64,000 nucleotides of DNA from Hyphococcus sp. (GTDB lineage: Bacteria; Pseudomonadota; Alphaproteobacteria; Caulobacterales; Parvularculaceae). Made by a program: the position numbers and the translations under genes. This document shows, piece by piece, positions 36,756 through 44,812 of this stretch. Each line of letters starts with the position of its first letter. The stretch's first letter is position 1. Location of the stretch: contig JABDJK010000101.1 in NCBI GenBank assembly GCA_013002535.1, forward strand, positions 1 through 64,000, read 5' to 3'. Under the pieces are notes generated by a model, which saw only the letters and a program-made list of their open reading frames with translations, searched no databases and was not told the origin of the DNA.

Positions 36756-38551
36756 TAGATCACGAGCTCCTCGCGGTCCTGACTGTGTGCGTTGTTGATG
36801 GCGACGGTTTGAGCTGCGAGGTCGCGGAAATCACTCGCCTCAAAGATTGCGCGGATGGTCAAATTCTCGCAGATCGACGCGCGCAATAATGACAACAGGC
36901 GCATCGCCAAGAGCGAGTGCCCGCCCATCTCAAAAAAATTCGCCGACGCGCTGATTTCATCCAGATCAAAAATTGATTTGGCGGCATCCAAAACCGCCCG
37001 CTCTTCGGTCGTATCCGGTGGAACAAACTCACCGCCGCCTATGTTTTCGAGTTCGAAATCCGGCAATGCGCGTCTGTCAATTTTTCCGTTTGGCGTCAAC
37101 GGGAACGCGTCAACCGGTACGAAGTGCTGCGGGATCATAAAGCCCGGCAGAACCGAGGTCAGAAAATCCCGCAAGTCTTCAGTGTTCAGGTTTTCGCCGT
37201 CTACAACCCGGCAAAAAGCGACGATGCGCTGATCGCTTGCGGAGATTTCTTCAATTTTACAAACAGATTGGTTGACAGCGCGATGGCGAGAAATTGCGCT
37301 TTCGATGTCGCCCAATTCAACACGATACCCACGGATTTTAACCTGATCATCAATCCTGCCGCGATACTCGAAATTTCCATTGGGCAATTGTCGGCCCATA
37401 TCGCCGGTTCGGTAAATTCTCGCTTCGCCGCCTTTGACCGGATCGAGGATAAATCGTTCAGACGTTAATTCGATATTGTTGAGATACCCACGCGCAACGC
37501 CGGCGCCGCCAATATAAATTTCGCCGGGAATTCCGACCGGTGTCTCCCGGCCGGCTTTGTCCAGAATATAAATATCAGTATTGGCGATTGGCTTTCCGAT
37601 GGGGATCGACGCGTCACCTGGCATAACGCGATAGCACATTGACCATATCGTCGTTTCTGTGGGGCCATAGAGGTTCCACACCTCGTCGCAACCTTCCGCC
37701 AAAGTCCCGGCAACGTCCTCCGGCATTTTTTCGCCGCCGCAAAGCGCGCGAAACCTGTTTCGCCCGCGCCATCCGGCTTCGATCAACAATCGCCACGTCG
37801 ACGGCGTCGCTTGCATCACGTCCACGCTATATTGCTCGATGAATTCTTTAAGGCGTTCGCCGTCATAAGTTTCTTCATCGCTTGCGATGACAATGGCGCC
37901 GCCCATGACAAGCGGCAGGAACAATTCCAACCCGGCAATATCAAACGACAAAGTGGTAACGGCAAGGAGCGTTTCCCCGGGCCGTACAAGATTTTGCACC
38001 GCCATTCCGAACAAAAAATTGGTGAGATTGCTATGCTCGACGCATACGCCCTTCGGTTTTCCCGTAGAGCCGGACGTATAAATAATGTAGGCGAGATCAT
38101 TTTGCGCGACCGCCGGCGCCGCAGAATATTGTTCATCACCGGAAATGGCGCCAAGTTCAAGGATTGCTGGTTTCTCTGGTCCGAGGATTGCCGCGCCGCG
38201 CTCGTCGGCGAGAACCAGATCCAGATCGCTGTCCTCCAGCATGTGGCGCAAACGCGCCACGGGAAATTCCGGGTCAAGGGGCACAAAAGCGCAACCACAA
38301 CGTATAATCGCGATCACAGCCGCGACCATATCGAAAGATCGTCCGACGCATATCCCAATCAAATCGCCGGGCGCGGCGCCGCGTGCCGATATTGCATTGC
38401 AAATTTCGGAGATGCGCCTGTCGACCGCCGCGTATGAGTGACTTTCGCCGTTCGAAATAACAGCCGTTTTGTCAGGCGTAGACTTGCATTGCTGCGCGAT
38501 TAGTTCGCTAACATTCGATTTTAAAATATGATCAAAATTACCAGAACCCAT
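36755..38551 (-). CDS. NRPS: A-PCP, predicted glycine
   Basis: The 598-residue protein holds one adenylation domain (about 15-500; YTSGSTGKPKG, YGPTETT, YRTGD, NGKIDR) and one carrier domain (ANFFEMGGHSLLAM near 550). Pocket residues read by eye are DILQLGLIWK, identical to the published glycine code. It has no condensation domain of its own; that function is supplied by the C domain at the end of the preceding protein (38570-41923). The C-terminus ends in DREELVI, an acidic-hydrophobic tail of the kind bound by TubC-type docking domains, and the next protein begins with one. Spacing is 18 bases from the upstream gene. Confidence 0.92.
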   Translation of the reverse strand: MGSGNFDHILKSNVSELIAQQCKSTPDKTAVISNGESHSYAAVDRRISEICNAISARGAAPGDLIGICVGRSFDMVAAVIAIIRCGCAFVPLDPEFPVARLRHMLEDSDLDLVLADERGAAILGPEKPAILELGAISGDEQYSAAPAVAQNDLAYIIYTSGSTGKPKGVCVEHSNLTNFLFGMAVQNLVRPGETLLAVTTLSFDIAGLELFLPLVMGGAIVIASDEETYDGERLKEFIEQYSVDVMQATPSTWRLLIEAGWRGRNRFRALCGGEKMPEDVAGTLAEGCDEVWNLYGPTETTIWSMCYRVMPGDASIPIGKPIANTDIYILDKAGRETPVGIPGEIYIGGAGVARGYLNNIELTSERFILDPVKGGEARIYRTGDMGRQLPNGNFEYRGRIDDQVKIRGYRVELGDIESAISRHRAVNQSVCKIEEISASDQRIVAFCRVVDGENLNTEDLRDFLTSVLPGFMIPQHFVPVDAFPLTPNGKIDRRALPDFELENIGGGEFVPPDTTEERAVLDAAKSIFDLDEISASANFFEMGGHSLLAMRLLSLLRASICENLTIRAIFEASDFRDLAAQTVAINNAHSQDREELVI

Positions 38552-38569
38552 CCCGAAAAATGCCCTTTA

Positions 38570-41500
38570 TCATACCAAATTTTTGGGAAGCTGCGCTGAT
38601 TCATGATCTTTCGCGCGGACCAATGATAAATCGCCGATCTGTTTGCCGGAGCTTTCAGCGATATCCCAAAGCAACGCAATATAGTGATCGATCCAGCGAT
38701 CTATCGTGTCAGAATCGAACAGGTCGGTTGAATAATCCAGATCGATCACAAAGCGATTACCTGAATCCTGCACGTTAAAAAAGAGATCGTGAAAAACCGA
38801 ATATCGTCTGTTCTCTCGAGCGGAAGCCCTACAGCCCAGAATCTCCAAATTCGCGAAATAATTGCGATAGTTGAATACCGTTTCGACCAAGGGCAAGCGT
38901 GAAGGATCGCGCGGCAGGCCCATCTCGTTACAGATCTCGCCAATGGTCACATTTTGGTGTTCAAAGGCTTCGATTGTTGCGCCCTGGACGCTGTTTGCAA
39001 AGTCGCCAAAATTCGTCTCAAAAGCCGGCCGCAAACGTAGCGGCAACATATTGACGCAATACCCGACGGTATCAACTTTCGCATAGGCCTGACCCGCGGC
39101 TGGAACGCCAACGACTAAATCCTCCTGGCCTGACAATCGCGAAAGCAAGACGGCGTATGCCGCAAGAAATAGCGACGCCCGCGAGACGCCTAGCGACTTC
39201 GCCGCCGCAACCAACTTCGCGTGAAGTTCGGGGCTTTGCGCTCGATGGGTTGTTGATCCGGCAAAGCCGCGAACAACGCTTCTCGGCCGATCGGTGGGCA
39301 ATTCCAATACTGGCGGCGGCTCATCGCCGAATATTTTCCGCCAATGATGAATGCCGTTCTCTTCCCCGCTTTGCTTTGTTGCATAAACGCTGAAAGGAGA
39401 CAGTTTGCTTTCATAACTGGCGGCGTTGTTCACCTTGGATTTGTATCGCCCGGCTATCTCTTCCAGAACCAGATTGGCGGAATACCCGTCAAACGCAATA
39501 TGATGACAATAAATAATGAAGACATGGCGATCCTCGCCAAGCTTCACCAACGTCGCTCGCACGATGGGGCCGCGCGCCAAGTCAAATTCTTCAAGCGCCA
39601 ACTTGTTAAACAACGCCGACAATTTTTCGTCCTTCACGGCCTCGTCATACAAACTGACATCGACGAAATGGGTCGTCGGCGGCATGTTTTCACCAAATAT
39701 CTGAAAGGCGCCGTCATCAGAAATTGAAACGGAAAATGCTTCGTTTTCCGCAATCGTCTCGTCGACTGCTTCACGGAACAGCGATTCGTTTATCGGGCCA
39801 TCGATAATGATCGAATCCGATTCATTGAACGCGCATGAGGCTTTGGCGCCCATTTGCGATGCAAACCAGATTTCGCGTTGTCCGTTGGTAAGCGGAATTT
39901 TTCTGCGCCATCCTGTTTCAACGCTTTCCTTTGGCGCACTCAAAATGCCATCGGCCTGCATTTCGTATATGCTGTCTTTGGCCGCCGAAATGATCAAATC
40001 GACATCGTCATCGGTATGAGCCGCCGTCATATAGGATGGAAAATGTTCAAGAATATGAATGCCGCGATCACGCAGATGATAGAAAAACAGCGTCGCTAGC
40101 TCGCTTGTTTCATTTACCCGGAAAAACATTTGCGACGCGAATTGTGCGACAAAAATAGCGACGCCGCGTTCCTCGAAAAACTCGTTCAATTCATTCGCAA
40201 GCCGTTCGGCGAGCGCATTGATTCGATCCTGCAATCCGGGGCCGGCGTTCTGAATATACTGAAGTGAGGCATAAGCGGCGGCGATGGCCATCGGGTGGCG
40301 GACGAAGGTGCCCGCAAAGAAGGTAACGCCCGCGGACGGAATGCTGTCGTCGCCATATCGCCACATGCCGCCGTCAAATGTATCCATAAATTCTGACCGG
40401 CCCGCGACGACGCCGATTGGCATGCCGCCGCCGATGATTTTTCCGTAAATGGCGAGGTCCGCCTTTATATCAAAATATTCTTGCGCGCCGCCCGGTCGAA
40501 TGCGGAAACCGGTAATGACCTCGTCAAAAACGAACGCAATTCCTTCATCTTTGGTGAGGGATCGCAGCGATTTCAAAAATTCATGCGGACGGAAATCTGG
40601 GCGTCGGCTCTGAACTGGTTCAACAAGGACAGCCGCGATGCTGCTGGCGTTTTCGCGGATGATTTCGAGAGCAGACTCTTCACCATACTCGCACACGATG
40701 ACATTCGATACGCTGTCGAAGGGAATGCCCGGCGCCATAGGCATTGTGCGGGCGCCGCGGCTTGTCGATACGCCGCGCACCAGCACTTCATCGAAATTGC
40801 CGTGATAGTCGCCATTGAAAACGACAATTTTATTGCGCCCAGTTACGGTTCGCGCGATACGAATGGCCGCCTGCACCGCTTCCGATCCGGTATTGACCCA
40901 GCTGACGCGGTCCATGCCGGTGATTTCACATAGCAGTTTCGCGGCGTCTCCCGCGCGCGGCGTTTGCGGGCCGATCTCATACCCGGAATCCAATTGTGCC
41001 CGCAAAGCGTCGGTGATGAATTCTGCGCGGTGACCGAAAAAATTAGGGCCGAACCCATTCAACAAGTCTATATACTGATTATTATCGACGTCCCAAAGTT
41101 TTGAGCCAAGCGACTTTTTGACGACGATCGGATAAACTAGTTCCTTCCACAGCGGATTAAAACCTGCGGCGGTGCGCGGATCGGCGTGATGCGCCCGGTT
41201 TGCCTGCGTCAATCGCTTGGATTGCGCGGTGCGCGCATTGTAACGCGCGATCAGTCGGTCAATATGCGCCTGCTGTTCCGATGAGAGCTTTGATGCGCCG
41301 CCATTATCTTTGATCTGCGGCCCAAATCCTGCCGGTGTGGAGACCGGCTTTTCAGGCGGCTCCGCAGCAGCAACAGTTTCCGACGGCTTCGATTGCCGCG
41401 CCTGTTTTTCGGCCTGCAACAGACCTTCTACGGCGTTGAGTTGGTCGCCGACACTGCGATCGGTTGACCCCAGCATTTCCAGCTGACGCCGCATCAGCGC

Positions 41501-41923
41501 GACCTGATCGGAAAAAATTCGAACCATTGCATCGTCAGACGCCATCGATCCATTGCCGCCAATATCCCCAGCGGCCGATTGTTCGGATCCTTGCGCTCGG
41601 CGTTGCAGCTCCGGTGTCGGTTCTGGTTTGACTTTAGCGGCAATCGGTTCTTCCGGAACCGACGCCTGACCTTCAAGATACTTCGCAACGGCGCCGAGTG
41701 TCGAATGTTCGCTCACCAGTTGGCGAAATGTCAGCTTTACGCCAAATTCTTTTTGATAGGCTGTCGCCAATTGCGTCAGGAACAGCGAATCGAAACCGAT
41801 CTCTAAAAACGTCTTATCCGCCGGCAAATCGCTGACATCAAAGCCGGAGAAATCGGCCGCGATTTCACTCGCCCGGCGCAAGAAGTATTCTATTTTGTCG
41901 TGATTGTTCGTTGTATCGTTCAT
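38570..41923 (-). CDS. Hybrid PKS-NRPS bridge: ACP-aminotransferase-C
   Basis: The 1117-residue protein starts with an acyl carrier domain (about 8-90, phosphopantetheine Ser46 in GFDSLFL). A linker rich in coiled coil and Pro follows (95-230), then a class III PLP aminotransferase of the glutamate-semialdehyde type (about 240-690; VSWVNTGSEAVQAAIR, FDEVITGFRIRPGG, YGKIIGGGMPIGV with the PLP Lys). It ends with a condensation domain (about 695-1117; CHHIAFDGYS). The same ACP-AMT-C order occurs in iturin/mycosubtilin synthetases, where it turns a beta-ketoacyl-ACP into a beta-aminoacyl donor and joins it to the first amino acid. Here the beta-keto chain would come from the KS-AT protein encoded just upstream. 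Confidence 0.92.
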   Translation of the reverse strand: MNDTTNNHDKIEYFLRRASEIAADFSGFDVSDLPADKTFLEIGFDSLFLTQLATAYQKEFGVKLTFRQLVSEHSTLGAVAKYLEGQASVPEEPIAAKVKPEPTPELQRRAQGSEQSAAGDIGGNGSMASDDAMVRIFSDQVALMRRQLEMLGSTDRSVGDQLNAVEGLLQAEKQARQSKPSETVAAAEPPEKPVSTPAGFGPQIKDNGGASKLSSEQQAHIDRLIARYNARTAQSKRLTQANRAHHADPRTAAGFNPLWKELVYPIVVKKSLGSKLWDVDNNQYIDLLNGFGPNFFGHRAEFITDALRAQLDSGYEIGPQTPRAGDAAKLLCEITGMDRVSWVNTGSEAVQAAIRIARTVTGRNKIVVFNGDYHGNFDEVLVRGVSTSRGARTMPMAPGIPFDSVSNVIVCEYGEESALEIIRENASSIAAVLVEPVQSRRPDFRPHEFLKSLRSLTKDEGIAFVFDEVITGFRIRPGGAQEYFDIKADLAIYGKIIGGGMPIGVVAGRSEFMDTFDGGMWRYGDDSIPSAGVTFFAGTFVRHPMAIAAAYASLQYIQNAGPGLQDRINALAERLANELNEFFEERGVAIFVAQFASQMFFRVNETSELATLFFYHLRDRGIHILEHFPSYMTAAHTDDDVDLIISAAKDSIYEMQADGILSAPKESVETGWRRKIPLTNGQREIWFASQMGAKASCAFNESDSIIIDGPINESLFREAVDETIAENEAFSVSISDDGAFQIFGENMPPTTHFVDVSLYDEAVKDEKLSALFNKLALEEFDLARGPIVRATLVKLGEDRHVFIIYCHHIAFDGYSANLVLEEIAGRYKSKVNNAASYESKLSPFSVYATKQSGEENGIHHWRKIFGDEPPPVLELPTDRPRSVVRGFAGSTTHRAQSPELHAKLVAAAKSLGVSRASLFLAAYAVLLSRLSGQEDLVVGVPAAGQAYAKVDTVGYCVNMLPLRLRPAFETNFGDFANSVQGATIEAFEHQNVTIGEICNEMGLPRDPSRLPLVETVFNYRNYFANLEILGCRASARENRRYSVFHDLFFNVQDSGNRFVIDLDYSTDLFDSDTIDRWIDHYIALLWDIAESSGKQIGDLSLVRAKDHESAQLPKNLV

Positions 41924-41956
41924 GCGTCAACTCCGCCGGCGCCCAAGCTGGTGCGC

Positions 41957-44812
41957 CTAACGTTTCCCCTTTAACATCTTCAGCTGCGTCGAAATTACCG
42001 ACAGTTGTTGTTCAACGAGCTGTTCCACAGCCGTTGAGTCTGCACTCCCATTCCGGCTTCGTTTGACATCGCCGTCGATTGATGCAGCGCGAGCGCCTGA
42101 ATTTTGGCCTGCATCTGCTGGGTCAATCCAAAACCTTTTTCGCTCAAACGGGTAGGTCGGGAGCGGAATACGCTGCAGCCGTCTTTGATCGAATGCAGAC
42201 CAATCTACCGAGGCGCCGCGCGACCAGACCGACCCAATCGCGTCATAAAGTATTTCCAATTCGTCCGCTTCGTCGCCGGCGCCGCCCATTGTCGGGACGG
42301 CATCACAATTGCGCGCTTCATCAAATGATTGCGGGGCCATTAGCGACAATGACTGACCTGGTCCGACCTCCAGGAAAATTCGATTGTTGCGCGCTGCGCT
42401 CGCGACCGCATCAGCAAACAAAACCGGGCTCATCAACTGTTCGCCCCAGTAGGACGGCCGCGAAAATTCCGCCGCGTCAATTTTATTGCCAGTCAGCGTC
42501 GAAACAACATCGATGGATGCCGGTTTTGATGAAACCTCAGATGCTTTCGTTTCCAAAAGCTGTCGCGCCGGCGCCATCATTTTTGAGTGGAATGCATGCG
42601 ATGTGTGCAGGAGTTTCGAACCGACAGATTTCGATTTCAGGATGCCTTGCGCAGTTGCAATTGCGGTTTCTGTTCCGCTCACCACAAATATGTCTGGTGA
42701 ATTCACCGCAGCGATTTCGACATCTTCAAGTTCAAGCCGTTCGAATTCACTCGCTTGCGCGAGAACCGCGAGCATTTTTCCCGGCGGTTGCGCCTGCATG
42801 AAGCGGCCGCGCGCTGAAACAAGCCGCGCGGCGTCTGCTAGCGAATAAACGCCGGCGATTACCGCCGCAGCAAATTCGCCGATGGAATGGCCAATGACGC
42901 AGGAAGGGTGCAAGCCCCAGGATATCAATAATTTTGCCAACGCAACCTCGATCGCGAAGATCGCCGGTTGCGCGATGTGTGTTTCGGTTAAGCGCGCGCT
43001 CAGGTCTGTGTCTGTGTCCTGTGATATGCCTGCCGGGCTCAACAAAAATTTCCGAATATCCAAACCAGTTTCGGCGTCGCCGAGGAGACATTCTGCGATT
43101 TCGTCGATTGTATTGCGAAAAACCGGCTCGCGCTCATAGAGTTCGCGTCCCATCCCGAGATGTTGAGCGCCCTGCCCCGGAAACATAAAGACCAGTTCAG
43201 GGCCGGATACGATCGCTTTCGTTTCGGCGGACGCATCCGCAAATTTTTCAAGCTTCGAAATCGCGTCGGCTGCGTTCGCGGCGGCGAACGCCTTTCGATA
43301 TTCAAATACTCTTCGCCCAACGCGCAGCGTATGCGAGACATTTGCCAGATTTACGTCGGGCGTTGCTTTTAGATGCGCAGCCAGATTTCCGGCCTGAGCT
43401 GCAAGCGCTTTTTCCGAACGCGCCGACAATAACAACAATTCCGCCTTCTCAATGACATTGTCGAAATTCTGGGCGGGCGGTTCTTCGGCGACCACATGCG
43501 CATTCGTGCCGCCAACGCCGAAGGATGATACGCCGGCGCGTCGTGGATGCGCGGACGCCGGCCAGTCGCGCAGTTCTGTGTTTACGTAAAACGGCGAACT
43601 TTCAAAATCGATTTTTGGATTTGGTTTTTCGAAATTGATCGACGGCGGCAAGGTTTGCTCCTTCAACGCCAGCGATGTTTTGATAAGACCAATTGCGCCC
43701 GAAGCAACATCTAGATGGCCAAGGTTTGCCTTTACCGAGCCGAGCGCGCAATATTGTCTGGCGTCGGTCATTGAGCGATAGGCTGTTGTCAAACCGGAAA
43801 CTTCGATGGGATCGCCGAGCGGCGTCGCCGTACCGTGCGCCTCGACATACCCGATCGTGCTTGCATCAATGCCGCCCATGCCCAATGCCAGAGAAATAAC
43901 TTCTGCCTGGCCCTCAACGCTGGGCGCCGTGTAGCTGACTTTGTCGCCGCCATCATTGTTGGTCGCGTAACCACGGATAACTGAATAAATTGTATCGCCG
44001 TCAGCCAGCGCGTTTTCCAACCGTTTTAAGACGACGACCGCCGCGCCGTGACTGAACACGGTACCGGCTGCATTCGCATCGAATGGGCGGCACCGTCCGT
44101 CAGGCGAAAGCATGCCGCCTTCCTTGTAGAAATACCCTTTTTTCTGCGGAAGGATGAGCGTGACGCCGCCGGCGAGCGCCATGTCGCATTGATAGGACTC
44201 AATACTCTGGCATGCGGTCGCAACCGCCACCAGCGATGTCGAACACGCCGTCTGCAATGTCATCGCCGGTCCGCGCAATCCTAACTTATAAGCAGCGCGC
44301 GTCGCAAGATAATCCTTGTCGTTGCCAAGTTCCGTTTGCAGCGAGCCGACCTGAATAGACTCCACCAGCCGTTTTCGAAATGTTTCGTCCGCACACAGAT
44401 TCCATAGAATGTAGGTATCCATGTAGCAGCCGCCGAATACGCCAATGGCCCCTGGATAACGTTCAGGATCACAGGCGGCATTTTCAAGTGCGTCAGAACA
44501 AATCTCGAGAAAAATCCGGTGCTGCGGATCCATCACTTCCGCTTCACGCGGCAGGTAGCCGAAAAAGCGCGCATCGAACATTTCGATGTCATCGAGCAAC
44601 CCCCTGGCGCAAACATATTCGCCGGGCGCGTCGTCTTCGTGTGACAGGATATCGATTTCAAGTTCGTCAGGTGAAAACCGGGTGATCGAATCTACCCCGC
44701 CCTTAATATTCTCCCAAAACTCCGAGACATTTATTGCGCCGGGAAACCGGCCGGCCATGCCGACAATCGCAACGCCTGAACCGTTCTCTTCTGTATCCGC
44801 GTAATCTGTCAT
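41957..44812 (-). CDS. Type I PKS: KS-AT, no ACP in cis
   Basis: The 951-residue protein has a ketosynthase (about 12-440) with the full triad Cys190 (TACSTS), His326 (EAHGTATPLGDP) and His366 (KANLGHL). An acyltransferase follows (about 540-840) with Ser643 in GHSIGE. The HAFH motif at 739-742 indicates malonyl-CoA rather than methylmalonyl-CoA. No KR, DH, ER or carrier domain is present. The ACP used is probably the N-terminal one of the next protein, and a C-terminal helix (VEQLVEQQLSVISTQLKML) may dock to it. With no reductase, the product is a beta-keto thioester, the substrate of the aminotransferase. Its start overlaps the upstream stop by four bases (ATGA). Confidence 0.94.
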   Translation of the reverse strand: MTDYADTEENGSGVAIVGMAGRFPGAINVSEFWENIKGGVDSITRFSPDELEIDILSHEDDAPGEYVCARGLLDDIEMFDARFFGYLPREAEVMDPQHRIFLEICSDALENAACDPERYPGAIGVFGGCYMDTYILWNLCADETFRKRLVESIQVGSLQTELGNDKDYLATRAAYKLGLRGPAMTLQTACSTSLVAVATACQSIESYQCDMALAGGVTLILPQKKGYFYKEGGMLSPDGRCRPFDANAAGTVFSHGAAVVVLKRLENALADGDTIYSVIRGYATNNDGGDKVSYTAPSVEGQAEVISLALGMGGIDASTIGYVEAHGTATPLGDPIEVSGLTTAYRSMTDARQYCALGSVKANLGHLDVASGAIGLIKTSLALKEQTLPPSINFEKPNPKIDFESSPFYVNTELRDWPASAHPRRAGVSSFGVGGTNAHVVAEEPPAQNFDNVIEKAELLLLSARSEKALAAQAGNLAAHLKATPDVNLANVSHTLRVGRRVFEYRKAFAAANAADAISKLEKFADASAETKAIVSGPELVFMFPGQGAQHLGMGRELYEREPVFRNTIDEIAECLLGDAETGLDIRKFLLSPAGISQDTDTDLSARLTETHIAQPAIFAIEVALAKLLISWGLHPSCVIGHSIGEFAAAVIAGVYSLADAARLVSARGRFMQAQPPGKMLAVLAQASEFERLELEDVEIAAVNSPDIFVVSGTETAIATAQGILKSKSVGSKLLHTSHAFHSKMMAPARQLLETKASEVSSKPASIDVVSTLTGNKIDAAEFSRPSYWGEQLMSPVLFADAVASAARNNRIFLEVGPGQSLSLMAPQSFDEARNCDAVPTMGGAGDEADELEILYDAIGSVWSRGASVDWSAFDQRRLQRIPLPTYPFERKRFWIDPADAGQNSGARAASIDGDVKRSRNGSADSTAVEQLVEQQLSVISTQLKMLKGKR

